The position numbers and the translations under genes are program-made. Shown here piece after piece: positions 57,256 to 64,000 of a stretch of 64,000 nucleotides of DNA. The stretch is from positions 2,954,001 to 3,018,000 of the forward strand of contig NZ_CP015612.1 in NCBI RefSeq assembly GCF_002138415.1. The letters are read 5' to 3'. The number at the start of each line of letters is the position of its first letter. The first letter of the stretch is position 1. The notes under the pieces are model-generated. The model made no database searches. It saw only the letters and a list, made by a program, of their open reading frames with translations, and had not been told where the DNA came from. The DNA comes from Stenotrophomonas maltophilia. GTDB taxonomy: Bacteria; Pseudomonadota; Gammaproteobacteria; Xanthomonadales; Xanthomonadaceae.

Positions 57256-57741
57256 ATGGGACTCTCATTCATCTTATATCTGCTAGCGGTCATTTTTGTC
57301 CTGGTCGGCATCGCCGGGATCATCCTGCCGGCCCTCCCCGGCATCCCGCTGGTGTTCATCGGACTGCTGCTGGCGGCGTGGGCCGACGGCTTCGTCCATG
57401 TGGGCTGGCCAACCCTGGTCGCACTGGGTGTACTGACCGTGCTCTCGCTGCTGGCGGACGTGCTGGCCACAGTGGTGGGTGCGCAGCGGGTCGGTGCCAG
57501 CCGGAAGGCGCTATGGGGTACGTTCGTCGGCAGCATCGTCGGCCTGTTCTTCATGCCGATCGGCCTGTTCGCTGGCCCGTTGATCGGCGCTCTGCTCGGC
57601 GAGTACTGGCACACCCGCGAGCTGGGCCGCTCGACCAAGGTCGGCCTGGCCACCTGGCTCGGCATCCTGCTCGGCCTGGCGCTGAAGCTGGCGGTGGTGA
57701 TCGCGATGCTGGGGCTGTTCGCCTTCGCCTGGTTCCTGTGA
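57256..57741 (+). CDS. DUF456 membrane protein
   Basis: A 161-residue very hydrophobic protein with four to five helices and the glycine-zipper-like GIAGIILPALPGIPLVFIGLLLAAW, diagnostic of DUF456. Later GAQRVGASRKALWGTFVGSIVGLFF and GPLIGALLGEYW are also conserved. Divergent from the cold-shock gene with only a weak ribosome site (ggga). Function unknown. Confidence 0.88.
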   Translation: MGLSFILYLLAVIFVLVGIAGIILPALPGIPLVFIGLLLAAWADGFVHVGWPTLVALGVLTVLSLLADVLATVVGAQRVGASRKALWGTFVGSIVGLFFMPIGLFAGPLIGALLGEYWHTRELGRSTKVGLATWLGILLGLALKLAVVIAMLGLFAFAWFL

Positions 57742-57859
57742 CCGGCGCAGCCTTCACGCCACACGCACGCAGTGGCCGTGCATAAACCGTGGGGCTGGCC
57801 GCGATGCGGTGCAGCCGCCACACTGTGCGATCCCCATATTCACCGAAGGGCCTGCTGGA

Positions 57860-59014
57860 ATGACCCTCCCCTCGCTGCTTCCCCGCCTTGCGCCGCTGGC
57901 GCTCGCCCTGGCCAGTGCTCCGCTGGCCGCGCAGGAGTTCGTGCCCGGCACCGACACCTCGCCGGCCGCTTGCGCGGCCATCACCACCGACGCGGCGCGC
58001 CTGGCCTGCTATGACCGCCTGTTCGCGCACACCCCGCAGGCCACGGCCGCTGCCGACGCCGCTGCCGAGGCGGCCGCGCAGGCCCTTCGCGAAGAGCGCC
58101 AGACCGCACGCGTGAGCCAGGGCGAAGAGAAACTGCGCGAACGGGTCAGCGACCTGTTCCGTCCGGCAACACCGGACAGCGCACTGGCCAACGCCGGCCG
58201 TGGTTCGCTGCTGGACAGCCGCTGGGAACTGGCCGAGGACTCCAAGCTGGGCCCGTTCCAGCTGCGTGCCTACAAGCCGGTGTACCTGCTGCCGGCGTTC
58301 TGGACCAGCGACCGCAACACCACGCCGCATTCGCCGAACCCGGCCAACACGGTCACCACGCCGCAGGTGCTGGACAGCGCCGAACTGAAGTTCCAGATCA
58401 GCTTCAAGACCAAGATCGCCGAGAACCTGTTCGGCGACAACGGCGACATCTGGGCCGGCTACACCCAGAGCTCGCGCTGGCAGGCCTACAACGGCGAGGA
58501 TTCGCGCCCGTTCCGCGAAACCAATTACGAGCCGGAAGTGATGATGGTGTTCCGCAACGGCTACTCGATCGGTGGCTGGCGCGGGCGCATGACCGGCATC
58601 GCGCTGAACCACCAGTCCAACGGCCGCGCCGACCCGCTGTCGCGCAGCTGGAACCGGGTGATGCTCAACATCGGCCTGGACCGTGAGAACTGGGCACTGG
58701 TGCTGCGCCCGTGGTACCGCATCCCGGAAACCCGCAGCGACGACAACAATCCGGATATCGAGGACTACATGGGCCGCGGTGACGCGACCCTGACCTGGAA
58801 CCGCAACGGCCATGAAGTCTCGCTGATGGCGCGTCACTCGCTGCGTACCGGCAGCCGCTCGCACGGCGCCCTGCAGCTGGACTACGGCTTCCCGATCAGC
58901 AATCTGCTGCGCGGCCATGTGCAGATTTTCGATGGCTATGGCGAGAGCCTGATCGACTACAACCACAAGGCCACCTACGTGGGCGTGGGCGTGTCCCTGC
59001 TGGAGTGGTTCTGA
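57860..59014 (+). CDS. pldA: Outer-membrane phospholipase A1
   Basis: A 384-residue OMPLA-type phospholipase. A signal peptide (LAPLALALASAPLAA), an N-terminal extension with AACAAITTDAARLACYDRLFA and an Ala-rich coiled segment, and then the 12-strand barrel. The catalytic motif is NHQSNGRADPLSRSWNR with His251 and Ser253 (His-x-Ser) and the Asn in SWNR. The C-terminus YVGVGVSLLEWF ends with the terminal Phe of outer-membrane barrels. The N-terminal 100 residues are longer than in E. coli PldA. It overlaps arsC by TGATG. Confidence 0.93.
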   Translation: MTLPSLLPRLAPLALALASAPLAAQEFVPGTDTSPAACAAITTDAARLACYDRLFAHTPQATAAADAAAEAAAQALREERQTARVSQGEEKLRERVSDLFRPATPDSALANAGRGSLLDSRWELAEDSKLGPFQLRAYKPVYLLPAFWTSDRNTTPHSPNPANTVTTPQVLDSAELKFQISFKTKIAENLFGDNGDIWAGYTQSSRWQAYNGEDSRPFRETNYEPEVMMVFRNGYSIGGWRGRMTGIALNHQSNGRADPLSRSWNRVMLNIGLDRENWALVLRPWYRIPETRSDDNNPDIEDYMGRGDATLTWNRNGHEVSLMARHSLRTGSRSHGALQLDYGFPISNLLRGHVQIFDGYGESLIDYNHKATYVGVGVSLLEWF

Positions 59015-59355
59015 TGGACGTGACGATCTGGCACAACCCGGCCTGCAGCAATTCGCGCGGCGCATTGAAGCTGATCCGCGATGCGGGCTTCGAGCCGGAG
59101 GTGATCGAGTACCTGGGCAACCCACCCGACGTGGCCACGCTGCGCCAGGTGCTGGCCGAATCCGGATTGAGCGCGCGTGATCTGGTGCGCAGCAAGGAAG
59201 CGCAGTTCGCCGAACTGGGCCTGGAAGTTGCGGACGAGGCCACGCTGCTGGCCGCGATGGCCGCACACCCGCGGCTGATCAACCGCCCCGTGGTGCGCAC
59301 GCCCAAGGGCACACGGCTGTGCCGCCCACCGGAAACGGTGCTGGAGATCCTCTAA
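59014..59355 (+). CDS. arsC: Glutaredoxin-dependent arsenate reductase (ArsC family)
   Basis: A 113-residue ArsC with the catalytic Cys11 in HNPACSNSRGAL and the conserved arginines in RLINRPVVRTPKGTRLCRPPE. It reduces arsenate to arsenite with glutathione and glutaredoxin. It is coupled to pldA through TGATG, with no arsB or arsR gene nearby, so it may be a housekeeping ArsC-like (YfgD-type) protein rather than part of an arsenic operon. Confidence 0.9.
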   Translation: MDVTIWHNPACSNSRGALKLIRDAGFEPEVIEYLGNPPDVATLRQVLAESGLSARDLVRSKEAQFAELGLEVADEATLLAAMAAHPRLINRPVVRTPKGTRLCRPPETVLEIL

Positions 59356-59371
59356 GCCCGCCCTACTTTTG

Positions 59372-59443
59372 GTAGAGCCGAGCCATGCTCGGCTGCGGCT
59401 CGCGTGCTACCCATGAATGCAGCCGAGCATGGCTCGGCTCTAC
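59372..59443. repeat. SMAG inverted pair
   Basis: gtagagccgagccatgctcg (from 59372) faces the near-complement ending atggctcggctctac (59443), with about 26 nt between the two units. It lies between convergent genes. Confidence 0.85.
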
Positions 59444-59451
59444 AGAACGGG

Positions 59452-60087
59452 TTACCGCCAGTCAGTGATGCCCTCGCGGCGGTACACCTCGGCGAACGCC
59501 GGGCGCGCCTTCATCGACGTGGCATGCGCCTTGAGCACCGGCCAGGTGTCGCTCGGCCTGGGCATGTTGCGTGACCAGCGCATCAGCATCACCAGCATGT
59601 AGTCGACCACGCAGGGCGTGGCGCCCAGCAGATACGGTCCGTGTGCCTGCAGGTGGGTGGCCACGTGCTGCCAGGCCACTTCGAGGCGCTGACGGGCCAT
59701 CTCGCGGCTCGCTTCGATGTTCGCCTCCCCCGCCATTTCGTGCGGATAGAACCAGGCACGATAGGCCGGCTGCAGCGTATTGGCACACCAGAACATCCAG
59801 CGGTAGGCGTCGCCGCGCTGGAGTGTACCCACCGCAGGCAGCAGGCCGGCGTCCGGATGACGGTCGGCCAAGTACAGTGCGATCGCCGCCGCTTCGGTCA
59901 GTACCAAGCCATCGATCAGCAGCGTCGGCACCACACCGGCCGGATTCAGCGCCAGGTACTCCGCGGACTTGTGCTCGCGCGCGCCGAAATCCAGCAGCAC
60001 CAGCTTGTATTCGATGCCCAGCTCGATCAACAGCCAGTGCACCACCAGCGCGGCGGTACTGGTTGAACCATACAGCGTGGTGCTCAT
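59452..60087 (-). CDS. Glutathione S-transferase family protein
   Basis: A 211-residue GST, MSTTLYGSTSTAALVVHWLLIELGIEYKL..., with EYLALNPAGVVPTLLIDGLVLTEAAAIALYLADRHP forming the glutathione-binding thioredoxin fold, and a helical C-terminal domain (PYLLGATPCVVDYMLVMLMRW). Not closely similar to the GST at 51251-51907. Substrate unknown. Confidence 0.9.
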   Translation of the reverse strand: MSTTLYGSTSTAALVVHWLLIELGIEYKLVLLDFGAREHKSAEYLALNPAGVVPTLLIDGLVLTEAAAIALYLADRHPDAGLLPAVGTLQRGDAYRWMFWCANTLQPAYRAWFYPHEMAGEANIEASREMARQRLEVAWQHVATHLQAHGPYLLGATPCVVDYMLVMLMRWSRNMPRPSDTWPVLKAHATSMKARPAFAEVYRREGITDWR

Positions 60088-60144
60088 GCGCGGGTCCTGT
60101 GTGGATGGATCGGCCGATTATGCGCCCACACGGGCTGTCGCTGC

Positions 60145-60480
60145 TCAGCCGCAACTGCTCATGCAGGTATCGCGGCTTTCGCCACAGGACATGATCGGCG
60201 CGCGCATCGTGCAGTCATGTGCCTTCAGTTCGCAGGCACGGCGCAGTTCTGGGTTGGCAACGTCCTTGCAGCGCTTGTCCGGCGCGGGTACCACCTGCTG
60301 TTCGCAGCTGAAAGCACTGTTGCCGGTCCTGCTCTGCGCCGTGCAGCTGCGATAGCTGGCCTGGCACTGCATGCGGCACTGCGAGGAGGCGGAGAAATCC
60401 GCACCTTCGTAGGATGAGGTTGTGCTGCAGCCGGCCAGGACCAGCAGGAACACAGCCGCGACGGATTGATGCAGGCGCAT
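60145..60480 (-). CDS. Cys-rich small lipoprotein A
   Basis: A 111-residue lipoprotein (signal MRLHQSVAAVFLLVLAGC). Nine cysteines follow in the order C-x3-C-x6-C, then C-x11-C-x11-C, and C-x6-C-x3-C-G at the C-terminus (CGESRDTCMSSCG). The neighbouring upstream gene has nearly the same spacing, so the two are paralogues. A GTG at 60486 is an alternative start. Family not recognised; probably a disulphide-rich envelope protein. Confidence 0.78.
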   Translation of the reverse strand: MRLHQSVAAVFLLVLAGCSTTSSYEGADFSASSQCRMQCQASYRSCTAQSRTGNSAFSCEQQVVPAPDKRCKDVANPELRRACELKAHDCTMRAPIMSCGESRDTCMSSCG

Positions 60481-60556
60481 AGGCACATCCAGTACAGGGG
60501 TGTGCGGACCCTAGCAGACTACGGTTGCTCGCGCAGGCAGCGACGCGCGCCCGCGA

Positions 60557-60952
60557 TCAGTACACGGGAATACCGGTGTCGGTGCGGACTTCATTCACGG
60601 TGCCGCCGCAGGAGAGCAGACACTGGGCGTACGGAGCACTGCATGAAGGAAGCGCCGGGGGGCCGCAGTAGTTGCCTGCACCGTTGCCCCCTTCGCAGTT
60701 GTGCCGCTGTTTGTCGTCGGCGATACCACTGCAACGGCTGATGATCCGGCTCTTCTCGCTTTCGCAGCTGCGCTGATCCGATTCGGCACGGGCGCGGTTG
60801 TGGAAGTCGCACGTCGCCTTCTGGCTCTCGCAGACTGACGCGCAGATCTTCCCCGCTTCGTGGGTGGGTGGCTCGACGAAATAACGTGGCACGCAGGCGC
60901 TGCACGCCAGCGTAGCGAAAAGCAACACGAAAACACGCGACCACTGCAGCAC
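60557..60952 (-). CDS. Cys-rich small lipoprotein B
   Basis: A 131-residue lipoprotein (VFVLLFATLACSAC) with a GTG start at 60952 preceded by gggag. Cysteines run C-x3-C-x6-C (CASVCESQKATC), C-x10-C-x11-C (CESEKSRIISRC...NC), and C-x6-C-x3-C-G (CSAPYAQCLLSCGG), matching lipoprotein A. A C-terminal extension (TVNEVRTDTGIPVY) is extra. It lies 76 nt upstream of lipoprotein A on the same strand. Function unknown. Confidence 0.78.
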   Translation of the reverse strand: MLQWSRVFVLLFATLACSACVPRYFVEPPTHEAGKICASVCESQKATCDFHNRARAESDQRSCESEKSRIISRCSGIADDKQRHNCEGGNGAGNYCGPPALPSCSAPYAQCLLSCGGTVNEVRTDTGIPVY

Positions 60953-61022
60953 GATGGACTCCCTTCCAGTACGCCGGCCAGTACGTTAGCAGAGCAGGCC
61001 GCGTGCGGGCAGGCTGCATACA

Positions 61023-61049
61023 ACAACGGCGCCACACGGGCGCCGTTGT
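61023..61049 (-). terminator. Candidate terminator of fumA
   Basis: Perfect 11-bp stem acaacggcgcc / ggcgccgttgt with a 5-nt loop, about 20 nt after the fumarase stop on the minus strand. The T content after the stem is low, so the call is moderate. Confidence 0.55.
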
Positions 61050-61069
61050 CTGAACCGAAACGTGCGGAA

Positions 61070-62587
61070 TTACTCCACCACCACCGGAATCTTGCCGATG
61101 CGGGCCTGCCATTCGCGCGGGCCGGTCTTGTGTACCGATTCGCCAGTGGAATCCACTGCCACGGTCACCGGCATGTCCTGCACGGTGAACTCGTAGATCG
61201 CTTCCATGCCCAGATCAGCGAAACCGACCACCTTGGCCGCCTTGATCGCCTTGGACACCAGGTAGGCCGAACCACCGACGGCCATCAGGTAGGCCGACTT
61301 GTTGTCACGGATCGCTTCGATCGCCGCCGGGCCGCGCTCGGCCTTGCCGACCATGCCCAGCAGGCCGGTCTGCTCCAGCACCTGGCGGGTGAACTTGTCC
61401 ATGCGGGTCGCCGTGGTCGGACCGGCCGGGCCCACCACTTCGTCGCGCACCGGATCGACCGGGCCGACGTAGTAGATGAACCGGCCCTTCAGATCGACCG
61501 GCAGTTCCTCACCCTTGTTGAGCATGTCGACCATGCGCTTGTGCGCAGCATCGCGCCCGGTCAGCAGCTTGCCGTTGAGCAGCAGGGTCTGGCCCGGCTT
61601 CCAGCTGGCCACATCTTCCGGCGTGATCGTATCCAGGTCCACGCGGGTGCCCTTGGACGCGTCGTAGGTCAGCTTCGGCCAGTCTTCCAGCGACGGCGGG
61701 TCCAGCATCACCGGGCCGCTGCCATCCAGGGTGAAGTGCGCATGGCGGGTGGCCGCGCAGTTCGGGATCATCGCCACCGGCAGGTTGGCCGCATGGGTCG
61801 GGTAGTCGTTGATCTTGATGTCGAGCACGGTGGTCAGGCCACCCAGGCCCTGCGCACCGATGCCCAGCGCGTTGACCTTCTCGTACAGCTCCAAGCGCAG
61901 CTCTTCAATGCGGTTGGACGCACCACGGGCCTGCAGCTCGGTGATGTCGATCGGCTCCATCAGCGCTTCCTTGGCCAGCAGCATCGCCTTTTCAGCGGTG
62001 CCACCGATGCCGATGCCGAGCATGCCCGGCGGGCACCAGCCGGCGCCCATGGTCGGCACGGTCTTCAGCACCCAGTCGACGATGGAATCGGACGGGTTGA
62101 GCATGGCGAACTTGGTCTTGGCTTCCGAACCACCACCCTTGGCGGCGACGATGACGTCGACGGTGTTGCCCGGCACCACCTTGACGTTGACCACGCCCGG
62201 GGTGTTGTCCTTGGTATTGATGCGCTTGCCGGCCGGATCAGCCAGCACCGAGGCGCGCAGCTTGTTGTCCGGGTGCATGTAGGCACGGCGCACGCCCTCA
62301 TTGGCCATGTCTTCCACGCCCATGGTGGCGTCATCCCAACGCACGTCCATGCCGATTTCCAGGAACACGGTGACGATGCCGGTGTCCTGGCAGATCGGAC
62401 GGTGGCCTTCGGCGCACATGCGCGAATTGATCAGGATCTGCGCCATCGCTTCCTTCGCGGCCGGCGACTCCTCGCGCTCGTAGGCGGCGGCAAGGTTCTT
62501 GATGTAGTCGACCGGGTGGTAGTACGAGATGTACTGCAGCGCGTCGGCGATGGACTGGATGAGGTCTTCCTGCTTGATCGATGTCAC
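61070..62587 (-). CDS. fumA: Fumarate hydratase, class I (iron-sulphur)
   Basis: A 505-residue one-chain class I fumarase with an oxygen-sensitive [4Fe-4S] cluster. Cluster cysteines are seen in EGHRPICQDTG, MIPNCAATRH and AGWCPPGMLGIGIGG. The C-terminal beta domain contains LKGRFIYYVGPVDPVRDEVVGPAGPTTATRMDKF. The GTG at 62587 gives the usual N-terminus TSIKQEDLIQSIADALQYISYYHP; the frame is open further upstream but that extension is not conserved. It duplicates the reaction of FumC under iron-replete or low-oxygen conditions. Confidence 0.94.
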   Translation of the reverse strand: MTSIKQEDLIQSIADALQYISYYHPVDYIKNLAAAYEREESPAAKEAMAQILINSRMCAEGHRPICQDTGIVTVFLEIGMDVRWDDATMGVEDMANEGVRRAYMHPDNKLRASVLADPAGKRINTKDNTPGVVNVKVVPGNTVDVIVAAKGGGSEAKTKFAMLNPSDSIVDWVLKTVPTMGAGWCPPGMLGIGIGGTAEKAMLLAKEALMEPIDITELQARGASNRIEELRLELYEKVNALGIGAQGLGGLTTVLDIKINDYPTHAANLPVAMIPNCAATRHAHFTLDGSGPVMLDPPSLEDWPKLTYDASKGTRVDLDTITPEDVASWKPGQTLLLNGKLLTGRDAAHKRMVDMLNKGEELPVDLKGRFIYYVGPVDPVRDEVVGPAGPTTATRMDKFTRQVLEQTGLLGMVGKAERGPAAIEAIRDNKSAYLMAVGGSAYLVSKAIKAAKVVGFADLGMEAIYEFTVQDMPVTVAVDSTGESVHKTGPREWQARIGKIPVVVE

Positions 62588-62665
62588 GTCTTGCTCGCTT
62601 GCTCGAGGCTGGCGGGGGTAATCCGCCCATTTTACCCCCTCCCCCGGCCGCAGGATCACAATCTC

Positions 62666-62698
62666 GGGGTCGGATCCCCTGCAAGGGGCTCTGACCCC
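62666..62698. repeat. Imperfect palindrome of the ggggtcgga/tctgacccc type
   Basis: ggggtcggatcccctgcaag followed by gggctctgacccc. A G/C hairpin of a type that recurs in Stenotrophomonas and Xanthomonas intergenic sequences. It sits between divergent fumA and the sigma-factor gene. Confidence 0.65.
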
Positions 62699-62742
62699 AC
62701 ACTCCCTGTCACGTGTGCTCCCTTCCCGGCGTCCTAGTCGAC

Positions 62743-63639
62743 ATGAACCCTGAAACCGCTTTCCAGACCCACCGCCCGCGCCTGATGGCCCTGGCCTACC
62801 GCCTGCTTGGCAGCCGCACCGACGCCGAAGACGTGGTCCAGGACGCCTGGCTGCGCTGGTCTGGCGCCGACCCGGCCAGCGTCCGCGATGCCGAGGCCTG
62901 GCTGGTCACCACCACCACCCGGCTCGGCCTGGACCGGCTGCGCGCGGCCAAGCGCGAGCGCGTGCACTACATTGGCCCGTGGCTGGCCGAGCCGCTGGCG
63001 GTCACCCTGGAGCCCGACCCGGCGCCCGGCCCCGCCCAGCTGCATGCGCTGGCCGACGACGTCTCGGTCGCCTTCCTGACCCTGCTCGAACAGCTCGGCC
63101 CCGAGGAACGCGCTGCCTTCCTGCTGAAGGAGGCCTTCGACCACGACTACCGCGAAATCGCCGACCTGATCGGTCACAGCGAAGCCAACTGCCGGCAGCT
63201 GGTACACCGTGCCCGGCAGCGCCTGCACGCCGGACGGCCGCGCTTCAACGCCGATGCCAGCCAGCACCGGCAGCTGCTGGCGCGCTTCATGGACGCCTCG
63301 CAGCGCGGCGACAGCGAGGCGATCCAGGCCCTGCTGCACGCCAACGCCGTACTGGTTTCCGACGGCGGTGGCGTGGTCACTGCGGCGGTGCGGCCCCTGC
63401 TCGGCGCCGAACGCATCGGCCGCCTGTTCTGGGCCATCGCCCGCCGCGGCGCGGTGCATCCGGCGCAGCTGGGCTACGTCAACGGCGAACCGGCGATCCT
63501 GCGCTTCATCGGTGATCGCCTGCATTCGGTCACCACCATCGAGGTGGTCGATGGGCGCATCGCCAATGTGTACAGCGTGCTGAATCCGGAAAAGCTGCCG
63601 GGGTTCAAGATGTCCGTTAGGCCCACCGGGCTGAAATAG
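62743..63639 (+). CDS. sigJ: ECF41-type sigma factor with SnoaL-like C-terminal domain
   Basis: A 298-residue ECF sigma factor. Sigma-2 (HRPRLMALAYRLLGSRTDAEDVVQDAWLRW) and sigma-4 (LGPEERAAFLLKEAFDHDYREIADLIGHSEANCRQLVHRARQR) are followed by a NTF2/SnoaL-like domain. The ECF41 marks are present: PWLAEPL in the linker, DGGGV in the extension and the NPEKLPGF end. In ECF41 the C-terminal domain itself regulates activity, and no anti-sigma factor is expected. The usual oxidoreductase or carboxymuconolactone-decarboxylase partner is not seen here. Symbol by family likeness. Confidence 0.9.
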   Translation: MNPETAFQTHRPRLMALAYRLLGSRTDAEDVVQDAWLRWSGADPASVRDAEAWLVTTTTRLGLDRLRAAKRERVHYIGPWLAEPLAVTLEPDPAPGPAQLHALADDVSVAFLTLLEQLGPEERAAFLLKEAFDHDYREIADLIGHSEANCRQLVHRARQRLHAGRPRFNADASQHRQLLARFMDASQRGDSEAIQALLHANAVLVSDGGGVVTAAVRPLLGAERIGRLFWAIARRGAVHPAQLGYVNGEPAILRFIGDRLHSVTTIEVVDGRIANVYSVLNPEKLPGFKMSVRPTGLK

Positions 63640-63666
63640 GGCAACATCTTTCCACTTTGGAAAATG

Positions 63667-64000
63667 ATGCCGCCGCCCATGACTCAGAAAAAACCAAGAA
63701 GAAGAATCAGGATAAATGCCGGAGACGTCTTCGCTGTTCCTTTATCAGTTGATGAATTTATCTTTGGCTATGTGCGAGCCTATCAAGACCCTGATGTCGC
63801 GATACTTCCGTTCATCTCGAACGGCAGAATGCTAGGCGAGCACGAGATTCCTACACTTGAATGCCACTTGCACGTTGCATCGCTCCGTGTCGCCATGGAA
63901 CGAGGCGAATGGCCTCGAATTGGCAGTGTTCCATTCGAAGATGAGATCTCTTCCTGGCCTCCTCCCAGAAAGCAGATCATTGACTTCAGACCTGATGTTC
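63667..64000 (+). CDS. Imm26-like immunity protein, N-terminal part (cut by window edge)
   Basis: An open frame without stop to the right edge. From MTQKKPRRRIRINAGDVFAV (ATG at 63679) it reads GDVFAVPLSVDEFIFGYVRAY, which resembles the start of the Imm26 family (GDVFAIPL..G.YGFG) of polymorphic-toxin immunity proteins. Later residues include EWPRIGSVPFEDE. Base composition is visibly lower in G+C than the rest of the window, which suggests acquisition. In-frame ATGs at 63664 and 63667 lie upstream; 63667 has tgga about 6 nt before it. The matching toxin would lie outside the window. Confidence 0.65.
   Translation, partial: MPPPMTQKKPRRRIRINAGDVFAVPLSVDEFIFGYVRAYQDPDVAILPFISNGRMLGEHEIPTLECHLHVASLRVAMERGEWPRIGSVPFEDEISSWPPPRKQIIDFRPDV

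Overview
The window is chromosomal DNA from a GC-rich gammaproteobacterium, almost certainly Stenotrophomonas (S. maltophilia complex, Xanthomonadaceae). The reasons are GTAG-tipped REP/SMAG palindromes in many intergenic gaps, a 1658-residue NAD-dependent glutamate dehydrogenase, a metH split into two overlapping genes behind an ArsR-methyltransferase regulator, a TetR-MFP-RND efflux cluster, and uniformly high GC codon usage. This identification is from recognition, not from a search.

Layout. 1-5711: the start of NAD kinase (cut by the left edge), a palindromic repeat, and the glutamate dehydrogenase gene, all on the minus strand. 5962-11128: TetR regulator, efflux periplasmic adaptor and RND pump as a coupled operon ended by a strong terminator. 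11263-12829: a small membrane protein and an acyl-CoA dehydrogenase (minus). 12925-17701: a SahR-like regulator with its own candidate operator, followed by both halves of cobalamin-dependent methionine synthase. 17788-22987: MFS transporter, DUF2058 protein, SlyX, UDP-glucose dehydrogenase, FKBP isomerase and glutathione peroxidase. 23290-27937: a YtrA-type GntR/ABC module with a dyad operator, a DUF4097-like protein and two small lipoproteins. 28042-31131: class II fumarase and adenylosuccinate lyase. 31132-31789: a gene-free gap holding two large palindromic elements. 31790-39869: a ribosomal-oxygenase-like cupin, an acetyltransferase, and the sucA-sucB-lpd operon. 40029-44593: two small proteins, then a TonB-dependent receptor with a PhoD-type phosphatase behind a candidate Pho box; the phosphatase frame is broken by an 8-bp tandem duplication. 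44670-55593: replicative helicase DnaB, FMN reductase, a tight pair of asparagine synthetase and fused E1 dehydrogenase, GST, GNAT, glycine-zipper protein, DUF6116 protein, TatD nuclease and TcdA. 55652-63639: a CXXCH protein, glycine-zipper lipoprotein, cold-shock protein, DUF456 protein, outer-membrane phospholipase, ArsC, GST, two Cys-rich lipoproteins, class I fumarase and an ECF41-type sigma factor. 63667-64000: the start of a lower-GC Imm26-like immunity gene, cut by the right edge.

Most of the window is core metabolism (TCA cycle: sucA, sucB, lpd, two fumarases; methionine cycle; purine synthesis). The most unusual signals are (i) three palindromic elements with a core of exactly 52 nt and perfectly paired but unrelated arms, (ii) the 8-bp duplication that breaks the phosphatase, (iii) candidate operators for SahR, YtrA and PhoB, (iv) a tandem pair of Cys-rich lipoproteins sharing one cysteine spacing, and (v) the possible edge of an acquired toxin-immunity region at the right end.
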